Shown: positions 23,501 through 31,700 of the stretch, piece by piece
Numbering within the stretch: the first letter of the stretch is position 1
Layout: each line of letters begins with the position of its first letter
Assembly (NCBI GenBank): GCA_963682025.1
Contig: OY821519.1
Location: 111,713,764 to 111,777,763 of the forward strand
Direction of reading: 5' to 3'
Source of the DNA: Cordilura impudica
Lineage: Eukaryota; Arthropoda; Insecta; Diptera; Scathophagidae
Length of the DNA: 64,000 nt
Translations under genes and position numbers: made by a program
Notes under the pieces: generated by a model
What the model saw: the letters and a program-made list of their open reading frames with translations, nothing else
What the model was told of the DNA's origin: nothing
Databases searched by the model: none

Positions 23501-23585
23501 CATAATTGTTAAAACATTGAATGGACGGTATATAAATTGTAATTAAAAGAGTTAAAGAAAATTTACACAATGTGATTGTATTCAT
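11585..23585 (-). CDS. Zinc carboxypeptidase A-like (M14), gene B, with 10.6-kb intron
   Basis: Exons 23585-23488 (signal peptide MNTITLCKFSLTLLITIYIP and on), 23425-22529 and 11963-11585; 457 aa. The last exon lies about 10.6 kb away, but the split codon CG|G and the residue-by-residue match to gene A across the same phase-2 junction support the join. Zinc ligands are His190/Glu193 (HAREW) and His318 (LHSYGNYLLYPWG); Arg235, Asn265-Arg266 (NRNF) and Glu393 (MELP) are present. Position 255 is Ile, indicating A-type specificity. The residue aligned to Tyr248 is Phe381. After the catalytic domain it has an extra tail with a hydrophobic run of about 18 residues (437-454, LLNLFIFIIALFMLFL), absent from gene A, which could anchor it to a membrane. 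An AATAAA lies 9 bases past the stop (11576-11571). The long intron holds HINE, non-LTR, Transib-like and Helitron insertions and an antisense gene. The alternative is two broken genes. Confidence 0.85.
12351..12950 (-). mobile_element. HINE family 2 copy with internal deletion
   Basis: Left end aacaagtaagaaaattatag with the half-palindrome gtcggtctagacc; right end cacatagtggtatagggtat. The middle lacks the gtcc core: the sequence jumps from catatttgcgacctg straight to the right end. It lies in the long intron of gene B. The stretch 11964-12350 before it and 12951-13572 after it hold no other element I can name. Confidence 0.75.
13573..13985 (+). CDS. Unrecognised two-exon coding sequence, antisense inside gene B intron
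   Basis: I do not recognise the product. Exon 13573-13754 stays open in the frame that gives KFKDRDDAKLNLMCCQETLK and ends FDSLL at a GTAATA donor. After a 60-base intron ending tctttatcttttag, exon 13815 onward continues IWFDFKLRNDDIKTNELF and NNWQKFKNFAGEVANEAFLF. It either splices at 13930 (AG|GTATTC) or reads on to a TAA at 13983-13985. Local base composition is richer in G+C than its surroundings, the two exons agree in phase, and the intron size is typical for a fly. The first in-frame Met is at 13653. An upstream GTAAGT at about 13431 could end a leader exon. It could be a captured gene fragment rather than a working gene. The sequence is moderately charged, without clear signal or membrane segments in the spliced form. 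Confidence 0.5.
14050..15590. repeat. Tandem ~140-bp repeat element (ggggtaaaaacggcc family)
   Basis: Begins with a gattgactgactgactgact block. Then units of about 130-150 bp repeat at least five times, each with a gggg(t)aaaaa(a)cgg(t)cc core, a tctttaaaaaaggtcccagg-like part and a gaatatgaaatttggaatgt-like part (starts near 14180, 14320, 14440, 14575 and 14700), decaying towards 15540. The same family leads into the satellite at 24290. Non-coding. Confidence 0.65.
15588..16015 (-). mobile_element. HINE family 2 copy, truncated
   Basis: Starts acaagaaagaaaaatgatag with a degraded gtctataccgat palindrome and ccctataccatgcg, and follows the family order through ggacgattcaccaatttcaa-like sequence before ending abruptly near 16015, without the core. 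More diverged than the other copies. Confidence 0.6.
16240..19620 (+). mobile_element. Tc1-like transposon remnant split by the non-LTR element
   Basis: After the non-LTR tail, 19120-19230 reads FNEELKSRIIDDFSDGRRQK, like the helix-turn-helix start of a Tc1-type transposase, and 19258-19300 reads YLNGPKTFKHF, like the xxDGP block of such enzymes. The agtttccattgttttg(g)c motif appears near 19390 and, reversed, near 16300 on the other side of the insertion, and may be terminal repeat sequence. Heavily deleted. I am unsure of both ends. Confidence 0.35.
16440..19107 (+). mobile_element. Non-LTR retrotransposon with RNase H, 5'-truncated and mutated
   Basis: Reverse transcriptase blocks appear in order: KGKSPGLDRITYDMI, SYRPISLNSCIGKVLDR, a TGA at 16938-16940, then QMGFKKGKSTADSL, ISLDFEKAYDK, GIPQGSPLS and AYADDFSIL. 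A frameshift near 17400 separates this from the thumb region (LRILGVIFNRTLKWNSHI). From 18230 an RNase H domain shows its four acidic motifs: SDGSK, TAEIMA, TDSLSA and NELADFAA, spread over shifted frames. The tail ends in taaataataaaaaaaaa. RNase H after RT points to the I/Loa-like groups. No endonuclease or ORF1 is present, so it is a dead, 5'-truncated copy. Confidence 0.85.
19656..21532 (+). mobile_element. Transib-like DNA transposon, internally deleted
   Basis: Both ends begin CACAGTGGCGCC in inverted orientation and are flanked by the 5-bp direct repeat caacg (19651-19655, 21533-21537). Inside each end, GCAAAAATC lies 23 bases (left) and 22 bases (right) after the CACAGTG. A heptamer, a spacer near 23 bases and an A-rich nonamer are the known arrangement of Transib ends and of RAG recombination signals. 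The element carries the N-terminal part of a transposase and a short C-terminal motif. Length 1877 bp against about 3 kb for full elements. Located in the long intron of gene B. Confidence 0.85.
20484..21402 (+). pseudogene. Transib transposase fragment (RAG1-core relative)
   Basis: The frame 20484-21320 gives 278 residues. The N-terminal part contains WVKSNRTIQNFNSKYEDW and RGAKGRPKKGIEECS; the middle contains EEALALFMDLQLSKEKYEIL and GADVLPGYKHITQAK, a pattern I know from insect and cnidarian transposon proteins. It ends in a stop. In the +1 frame, 21304-21402 continues TPTVHKILAHGKDIIEYQSL, like the conserved TVHK-LxHG block near the C-terminus of Transib transposases, before another stop. 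The catalytic RNase H-like centre between the two is missing, so the copy cannot make an active enzyme. It would need an intact relative elsewhere to move. The start Met is taken from the open frame only. Confidence 0.7.
21860..22236 (+). mobile_element. Non-autonomous Helitron (family Z), complete
   Basis: Starts TCTATAATATTAATAGGCTA and ends ...ggctggaatctgCTAG, inserted exactly between A and T with no duplication. A ctcaaatttcgag stem lies about 13 bases before the CTAG. TC...hairpin...CTRR with A|T insertion is the canonical Helitron signature. 377 bp, non-coding, in the long intron of gene B. The 285 bases from here to exon 2 of B hold nothing else I recognise. Confidence 0.8.
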
Positions 23586-23760
23586 TGTAAAGCAATACTG
23601 CTGCGAGTAGTATCAATATACTAAATACAACAATAATTTGAACTCATTTTGTTTAATATTCTCTTTTTCTGCACGATAAGCTATTGTATACGTTTATCAT
23701 TCAATTTGTACCACTCGAATTTTTAAGGGGAATATTTATCTCATTAATTACACTAGGCAA
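23586..23760 (-). promoter_or_regulatory. Possible promoter region of carboxypeptidase gene B
   Basis: The upstream DNA holds a GATAAG motif at 23675-23680 (plus strand) and a gcagtattg initiator-like sequence about 12-20 bases before the ATG. No TATA box is obvious. GATA sites would fit gut expression, but this is weak evidence from short motifs. Confidence 0.25.
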
Positions 23761-23829
23761 CAAAGCGTTGTGACCTGCTGAAAGCGAAGATAACAATAGA
23801 AGCAGGTTACTAAAAATATCTTAATAAAT

Positions 23830-24289
23830 ATTAACTCTCATCGTTGACTCACTGGCTAACTGACTCATAGACTGTGGAACGCTGTACACGAGTTTTTAAT
23901 TGTTAATATTGTAGCTAGGATCGCGTCAATGATTTATATATTCGAAAAAACAAATAACGTGGTTTATGAACTCGATAAATCATCGCCTTACAACAAGAGA
24001 CTCACTTACTGATTCTTTAACGTTAATCAAAATTATTTTGGAGGAAGGAACTTGAAAATTGAAACCAAGAAGAGATTTCTAGAAAATTCGAATATTAAGA
24101 GTGTAAAAATTGCTAAAAAGGAATATGAAATTTCGTACAAAGACTTTACCCGACAAACTAAAATCGGCCAAGAGAGAATTTTTCTGAAATTCAGACTCTT
24201 ATGAAGTAAAAACCCAAAAAGCAGACCAATGGTACAATTTGTATCTTCTAAACAAATGAATTTACGATTATGACTGAATCAATGCTGAA
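23830..24289 (+). repeat. Head of satellite-carrying repeat element
   Basis: A gttgactcactggctaactg block, then ttttggaggaaggaacttga and a gaaatttcgtacaaagactt unit that is partly repeated at 24860-24900. This resembles the start of the element at 14050 and leads straight into the 18-bp satellite. Confidence 0.5.
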
Positions 24290-26850
24290 AAGCGATTTTT
24301 CTTAATAAAGTACCTTTTCTATAATAAGTGTCGTTTCCAAAAAAGTACCTTTTCTTAAAAAATATATTTCTCAAAAAAAATAAATTTTTTAAAAAAATTA
24401 CCCTTTTTTAAAAAGTAACCACTTTTGAAAAAAATTCATTTGCTTAAAAAAGTAGTTTTTCTTGCCTATTCTTAAAAAGCGCCTTTTCTTAATAATGTAC
24501 GTTCTCTATAAAAACTAAATTTTCTTTAAAAATACCTATTCTTAAAATAGTGAATTTTCTAACAAAAGCACCTTTTCTTAAAAAGTACCTTTCCGTTTAA
24601 AAGTACCTTTTCTTAAAAAAGTACCTTTTATTAAAAAATTTTATTTTCTCAAAAAAGTATATTTTCTTATAAAAGCACCTATTCTTTAAAAAGTAACTTT
24701 TCGTAAAAAAGTACCTTTTCTTCAATAAGCTTTCTTAAAATATATATTTTCTTTTAAAAGTGTGTTTTCATAAAAAAGTACATCTTTTTTTAAAAGTACA
24801 TTTATAGAAAATTTTAATATTAGGTGTGTCAAAATGGCCAAAATTGTAATGAATCTAGGAAATGAAATTTAGTACAAAGATTTTACCCGACAAACAAAAA
24901 TCGGCCAAGAGGGAATTTTTCTGAAATTCAGACTCTTGTGAAGTAGAAGATCCAAAAAGCAGACCAATGGTACAATTTGTATCTTCTAAACAAATGAATT
25001 TAGATTATGAATGAATCAATACTGAAATGTGCTTTCTCTTAAAGTAGTACCTTTTCTAGAATAAGCGTCATTTTGAAGAAAAAAATAACTGTTCTTAAAA
25101 AGCATATTTCTCTAAAAAAGTACATTTTCTTAAAAACATTTGCTTAAAAAGTTATTTATAATATACGTTCTCTTTAAAAAGTAAATTTTCTATAAAAAGT
25201 ACATATTCTTAAAATAGTGAATTTTCCAAAAATAGCAGCTTTTCGTAAAAATGTACCTTTTCTTAAAAAGGTACCTTTCCTTAAAAAAGTTTATTTTCTC
25301 AAAAAATTAAATTTTCTTATAAAAGCGCCCTTTCTTTAAAAATTCAATTTTCGAAAAAAAGTACTTTTTCTTCAATATGCTTTCTTGAAAAATATATTTT
25401 CCTTAAAAAATACGTTCTCATAAAAAAGTACAGCTTCTTTAAAAAGTACATTTCCGTTATTTAAAATGCACCTATTCGTTAAATAGTTCCTTTTCTTAAA
25501 AGTACCTTTTGTGGAAAAATACATTTACTTTATTGGAGAAGAATATTTTCTTAAAATATTACCATTCTTATAAAGTGCCTTTTTCAAAAAATTACCTTTA
25601 GTAAGTACCTTTTCTTCAAATAGTATCTTTTCTTAAAAATATTATTTTCTTAAAATTGTAACTTTTCTTATAAAAGTCCCTTTTCTTAAAAAAGTACCTT
25701 TTGTTATAAAAGCACCTTTTATTAAAAAAGATAATTTACTTAAAAAATCACCCATTTTTATAAAAATGTCTTTTCTTTTAAATATACCTTTTCTAAAAAA
25801 GTACCTTTGCTTTAAAAATATATATTCTTAAAATAGTAACTTCTAACAAAAAAGTTAATTTTCTTAAAAAATTACCCATTCTAAAATAGTACCCACTTTT
25901 AAAAAAGAGCCAATTCTTAAAAAAGTACCTTTCTTTAAATAGTACATTTTCTTAAAAAAGTAATTTTTCTTAAAAAAATAATATTCTTTCCTTCCAGTTT
26001 TTAAAATAGCAATTTTTCTTAAAAAGTTCTTTTTCTTAACAAGTGCCCTTTCTTTAAAAACACCTTTTTTAAAAAAAGTGCCTTTCCTTTAAAAAGTACC
26101 TGTCTTAAATAGCACCTTTTATTAAAAGAGTGAATTTTCTCCTAAAAGTACCCATTCTTAAAAAGAACCACTTTAATAAGTAGAGGTTTCTTAAAAATAC
26201 TTTTTCTTACCTGTTCTTAAAATAGTACATTTTCTTAAAAAATAGTTTTTCTTTAATATGTACCTTTTCTTTAAATAGTACCTATTCTTAAAAAACACAA
26301 TTTCCTAAAAAGTACATTTTCTTAACATAATACCTTTTCTTAAAATTATACCTTTTCTTAAAAAAGTACCTTTTCCTAAAATAGTATATTTTCTTTAAAA
26401 GGAACCTTTACTTTTTCTTTAAAAAAATTACTTTTCTTAAGAAAGTACCTTCCTTGAAAAAGTATATTTCCTTAAAAAGGTACAATTTCATAAAAAAATA
26501 CCTTTTCTCAAAATAAATACAATTTCTTAAAAAATACTTTCTTACGTATTCTTAAAATAGTTGCATTACTTAAAAAGTTCTTTTTCTTAAAAAGTACCTT
26601 TTTTAAAAAAGCATATTTTCTTAAAAAGCTCCTTTTCTTTTAAAAAAAAATATATTTTCTCTAATAAGAACCTTTTCTTTAAATAGTACCTTTTCTTAAA
26701 AAGTGTATTTTCTTACAAAAATACCTTTGCTTAAAAAAATCTTTCTTTCCAATTCTTAAAAAAGTACCTTTCCTTAAATAAATACCTTCTCTTAAAAATA
26801 GCTTTTTCTTAGAAAATTACCTTTTCTTTTTTCACGTTATTTTACTTATT
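24290..26850. repeat. Satellite array of ~18-bp unit (ttttcttaaaaaagtacc)
   Basis: About 2.5 kb of diverged repeats of a unit close to cttttcttaaaaaagtac, with point and length variation in most copies. Part of the element head (24820-25030) recurs inside the array, so at least two elements are joined. The same unit forms a 1-kb array at 54255-55260. Upstream of gene B; no coding potential. From 26850 to 27080 I see nothing. Confidence 0.9.
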
Positions 26851-27083
26851 TGTATGTAAAATAACAACAACTATTCAAATCTTAAAATTAATTCTGATTA
26901 GCACCAGATAAAAATTTAATTGCTAATTTTCTTTAGGAAATTTTCTTAACAACGTACATTTTCTATAAAAAGTCCTTTATTCATCTGCTTGAAAATAATT
27001 ATATTTTTATATACATGGAATTTTAACGATAGTCCAAATAATTTTTAAGCCCTACATTATCACTGCAAGGGATATAATGAGTG

Positions 27084-27207
27084 CTAATATTTGTAACTGC
27101 TTCCCAATCCTTGGCCTAAACCCAGACTTTGATTTTCCGGTTGTTTACACCATGAAGGACCATTTAAATTCATGATGCCACCCTGGTTCGTCCTGTGTTT
27201 GTGGCTA
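27084..27207 (-). pseudogene. Coding-like fragment of unknown origin
   Basis: Open frame of about 41 codons on the minus strand, reading SHKHRTNQGGIMNLNGPSW then CKQPENQSLGLGQGLGSSYK and Y before a TAG. Base composition is much more balanced than the surrounding AT-rich DNA. Its upstream end abuts a HINE fragment (27195 onward), so it may be an exon remnant. I do not recognise the protein. Confidence 0.35.
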
Positions 27208-27415
27208 CCAAAAATATTTGTTCAAGACCCACATCTTATTATACCGACCGATATACAGCTGCTTCGCGATCTTCAAAAAACAAAAATATTCCATAGATTT
27301 TTCTCAAATCTGCTTTGTTAATGTTTTTGCGAAAAATAAGTGTCTCTATAAAATATGGTCATTATCGACACATTTTTCGACTAGGCGCTATACAAAAAAA
27401 GCATCCTTTTTGTAA
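27195..27415 (+). mobile_element. HINE family 2 fragment
   Basis: Contains gtttgtggctaccaaaaata, attataccgaccgatata and the cagctgcttcgcgatcttc block in the family order, with the middle deleted. Both ends are missing. The 27416-27920 stretch after it holds nothing I recognise. Confidence 0.6.
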
Positions 27416-27929
27416 ACAATTACAAGTAAATTTGGCGATTACAACAATGTCTGATTTTGTTTAACAAAGAAGTTCCATTAAATTTTGTTTGCGGATTAAG
27501 GATGTTACGATGTAGCAGAAGGCTTTTGTTGAACCAAATTATATAGTAATAAATGTTAACAAGTGGTACAAATACTCGTAGAAAGGCAGAGCAAACGTTG
27601 AAGGCAAAGAGCGTCCGGTCGAGAAAAAACATTAACTAATGAAAAACACTTAGCCAAATCGCAGCACGCTTTGAAAACATTCCGGAAATCGCGGCTTGGA
27701 AAATATGTTGACTTAAGTGTGTTGTATGGGAGGGGGATTACCTTAAAGGCGATGAAATTGATTTCAAAGAGTAAATAGAGCTTTTTATTTTATAACAAAA
27801 GTTACCTTCTCATTTAAACACAGTAAATTTTGTTAAAATTGATTTATGTGTATACTGATAGGACCATCCCAGCTAAAACAAATAAGAGTGCTAAATTCAT
27901 CTGTGTCGAATATTTGATACCCGACCACT

Positions 27930-28315
27930 ATTGGGTACGGTCACTATATTAATACATATTGGCGATTCTTTGTATTTATTTCGTGATAACGTTTAAAAAA
28001 GTTTGGCAAGAGTTTAATGAGTTTTTTACATTTTCGTTGCTATCTCAGGTGCTATTTCACCGATTTTGATAGTTTTAAAAAGCAGGCTGCTCAGGATGTC
28101 AATGAATTATTTCCACTAGAAATCACCAATTCAGCTGAACTATCGGGGGCACGATTATGATTTACACAGACGGACAGACGGACAGACGGACAGACGGACA
28201 TCGCTATATCAACTCTGCTTGTTATAAGAATATACGTAGTTTGTGTGGCCCATATTTTTTTTTTTTCTAAGTTTTACAAACGGAATGACAAATTTAAATG
28301 TAATCCAGTGCGCAA
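27930..28315 (-). mobile_element. DINE-1/HINE-like family 1, 5' part
   Basis: Minus-strand copy: cagacggacagacggacatc core, then gctatatcaactctgcttgt and ttataagaatatacg. The 3' hairpin end is not present; the copy stops near gggtacggtcac at about 27935. Confidence 0.65.
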
Positions 28316-28339
28316 AGATTACATTTATATAAAAAATCG

Positions 28340-28528
28340 CTAGGAGTTTTGGAAGCAATGTATTATCTGGCTTATTGTAGCGTCTTCATATAAAAATAAA
28401 ATCCTGCAGGCATTCAAATTTATCTTCAGGCCACATCTAATTTTAGTTTGACCTGGGCCGGCTATAATTTCCTCATTTATTTTAATTGAATTCAAAGAAG
28501 AGTCTTCCTCTAACCAAAAGTTATTATT
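28340..28528 (-). pseudogene. Open frame without ATG, coding-like
   Basis: Sixty-two codons open on the minus strand, including SSLNSIKINEEIIAGPGQTK and IRCGLKINLNACRILFLYED, then a TAG. There is no in-frame ATG. A ttttggttag acceptor-like site lies at its upstream end. It sits 220 bases downstream of gene C, next to a HINE. Unrecognised. A frame of this length can arise by chance in this AT-rich DNA, though its composition is unusual here. Confidence 0.25.
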
Positions 28529-28749
28529 TTACTTATTATTCAACAACAAAAATTATGTTATACATTATTTAGAGCATTAAATTTATTAATTTATTTACAA
28601 TTAATTAACAGTAAAAATATAAACTATTCACAATAAAAAAATCTAAAAAAAATATTAATTAAAATAGGAGGTAACATGTTTACAATGTTTTTTTGTCCAG
28701 TATGAATACAAAATACTCCATTTAAATGGAAGCAGTATGATAGTTGTAC

Positions 28750-31700
28750 TTAATATAAACTAACGTGTCTAATAAATTCGATAAATCCAGCAAAAGTCTC
28801 TTTACAAATATTAATTATGTCATAGCTGGCAACTTGAAAATTCTCACCAGGCAATTCAACCGTAAACGACATAGGAATGCCCAAGTTACCATAAGCAAAA
28901 TCATCCAGACCACCGGAAGCTTCATACAAAATATTTGCAGAAGTGCCAATTGTATAACGGGTGCCACGATATTTGGCAATTTGATTGGCAGCACGAGTAG
29001 CAACCGAATGTAACAAGTTACGTGTTGGAGCAAAAGCATTTCTAAAAAGGGAAAAGTAAAAAAAAAAATTAATTGGTATTTATTCGTTTGTTTTATGTTT
29101 CTGCAGTCAGCAGAACGAAATACCAAAATAGATTGAAATTTTTATAATTAAACTCACTTGGCGTATCCATAAGGATAGAAAATAAATTTACCAAAGGAAT
29201 GGACATCTAAACTCAATTTAACACGGTGACGATTGACTTCAATGTAGCGGGTTATGGCAGCAGTTTCCGGTTCTGATGCTGGCGAAGTACCAGAGAATAC
29301 TTCAGAGCATAGCTAAATAATATGTTAAAAGCAGTTTTAAATCAGATATTGAAATATAACAAGCGCAGTTGCGGTGAAAATAATAGCACTATTTTGGTAT
29401 TTACAACTTTAATAGAGAAAGAAGAAGAAATTTAAGGTCGACATCGGTGGATGACTTGAAAAAAGTGATATTTTATTTAACTCGAAGATGTTCTATTATT
29501 TCATTTGCAGCTGTACGTATGTTCATAAGGGGTTTAACGTCTTTTAAATTAATTTTGTTAATTTTAACACATGAATCAGAATGAAAACAAGTAAGAAAAT
29601 TATAATGGGTCTAGACCGACTATACGATACCCTATACCATGCGTTTAGAGACCTTAGGTCCAATTAGATATGGAAAATAAGCATAAACCAAATTTGAGTG
29701 GCATTGTTATTAATTTTTTTACCTTCGGATATAAAAATTTTCATATCGGATCGAAAAATGGACCAATCCTGACCATATTTGGTAAGGTCACTTATTTTTT
29801 GCAAAACCATACACAAACCAAATATGAGAAAAATCTGTGCAGTATTTTTATTTTTTGTTAGACGTATGTATGTGAAGATCGGGAACCAGCTTCACATACG
29901 GGCTATGACTAAGGATTGTCCTATGTGGTTTATTTTTGAACTACAGATAAATGGATATAATAATCATACACAAACCCAATTTGACCGAGATCTATATGAT
30001 AATTTTGATATTATGGCAATTTAAGTCGATCTCATAGGGATCATTTGTATGGGAAATAGGTCTGAACATGAACCGATTTTCACTAATGGCATTCAATGGC
30101 GTTCATCCTATGGCCAATAAAAGTTCATATCTAAATTTCATCAAAATATATTCATATTTGCGATCTATAGTTTGATTACAAGGTAAACATGAACACACAG
30201 ACGGACGGACGGACATCGCTAAATCGGCTTAGAAAGTGATTCTGAATCAATCGGTACAATAAAAAATGGGTCTAGGTCAAATATTTTTGGTAATTACAAA
30301 CATGAGCACAAAGTCATTATACCCTGGCCACATAGTGGTATAAAGTATAACCATTACGTGGGCTGTTTGATAATTCAGTGCCTTTTTGAATAAAAAAATT
30401 TTTTTGGCAAAAAAGGCGGTTTGTTTTCTCAAAATATTCTCATTTTGGCTCGATATCTTTAGTGCAGGGTTTATAAAATTTTTTTATTCCCCCAAATATT
30501 AGGTTTCCTCATGGTGCTTAAATAGGCATATTTATCTGTCAAGACATTCTCATTCGATCCAAATCTCTTGCCGCCTAGCCATTTCTTTAGATTTGACAAG
30601 GCGACTATACATATTTGCGCCAGTGGTGGAAGACTACCTTTTTCTTCGTTTTTGCTTCAAATCAATGTCGAATCTGTCCAAAAACTATGATTACATTATC
30701 ATTATTAAGGTAAAAACATTCGCCAATCAGTTCACAAAGTGGAATAACTGTGTTTTCGAGTGCATTAACAGAAATTAAATAGCAACTAACCATAGCCACA
30801 ATTAAACTGTTTTCTGTGTATGTGAATGACACCGCATGCATTCCAACAACAGTTGCCATAACCTTGTTGGCCCACAGACCCACCTTGATCTTCTTTGGTG
30901 CACCTTCATCCGGAAAAGTCCACTGCTTTGACTATTCCTTGGCCTCTGAGGTGTTGTGATGGATCCATGTTTCGTCCACGATGATCACACGATTGCGCTT
31001 GTGGTCGAGTGTGAGCAATCACGGCACCCATCGCGCGCTTAGCTTTTTCATGTCCAAATATACATGTAAAATGTAATGTACGAGGGCGGTCCCAGAACAA
31101 CCCGACCAGACGTAAAGTAGTTTGAAAAAAATTAGTTTGGTGAAAAGTGATGACCCTATTAAACATATGTTTCAAAGATCAAGGCGGCACGTTGTTTAGT
31201 ATTATTTTTTCTTTTTTGGATCCGTCAGAAGAAAATGATCTTAGTCAATTTATAAACATGGAAAAAATGGTCATCGTTTTGTAAGTCTATACCTTCATTT
31301 GAAAGGTCTCACTTAAACCAAAATTAAGGCTGAGCTAAATGCTACTCTGGGGCGAGTTTGCTCCTTCGTTTACAACAATAAAATATTTGGTGACAGAGTT
31401 TAAACGAGGCCCTACGAGCTGCCGAGACATCCATCGTATTGGTCGACCAAAAATGGTTAAGAAAATCCACAAAATAGTATTGGTTGATGGTCGGCTGAAG
31501 ATACGTGAGCTAGCATTTCAAAAGTGCATATCAAAAAGTGCTATACATCGCATATTGACCGAAACTTTAGATGAGAAAGCAGTCCGCAAGATGGGTCCCG
31601 CGTTTACTCAGAATAGAACGAAAACAGCATCGTTAAGATATTTCAATAGAATCTTTCACTGGAACAGAGGCGAGTTTTTACATCGATTCGTAACCATAGA

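Noticed and set aside
24290..26850. Possible CRISPR-like array of regular repeats
   Set aside because: Units are contiguous and diverged with no unique spacers, in a eukaryotic genome; it is a satellite.
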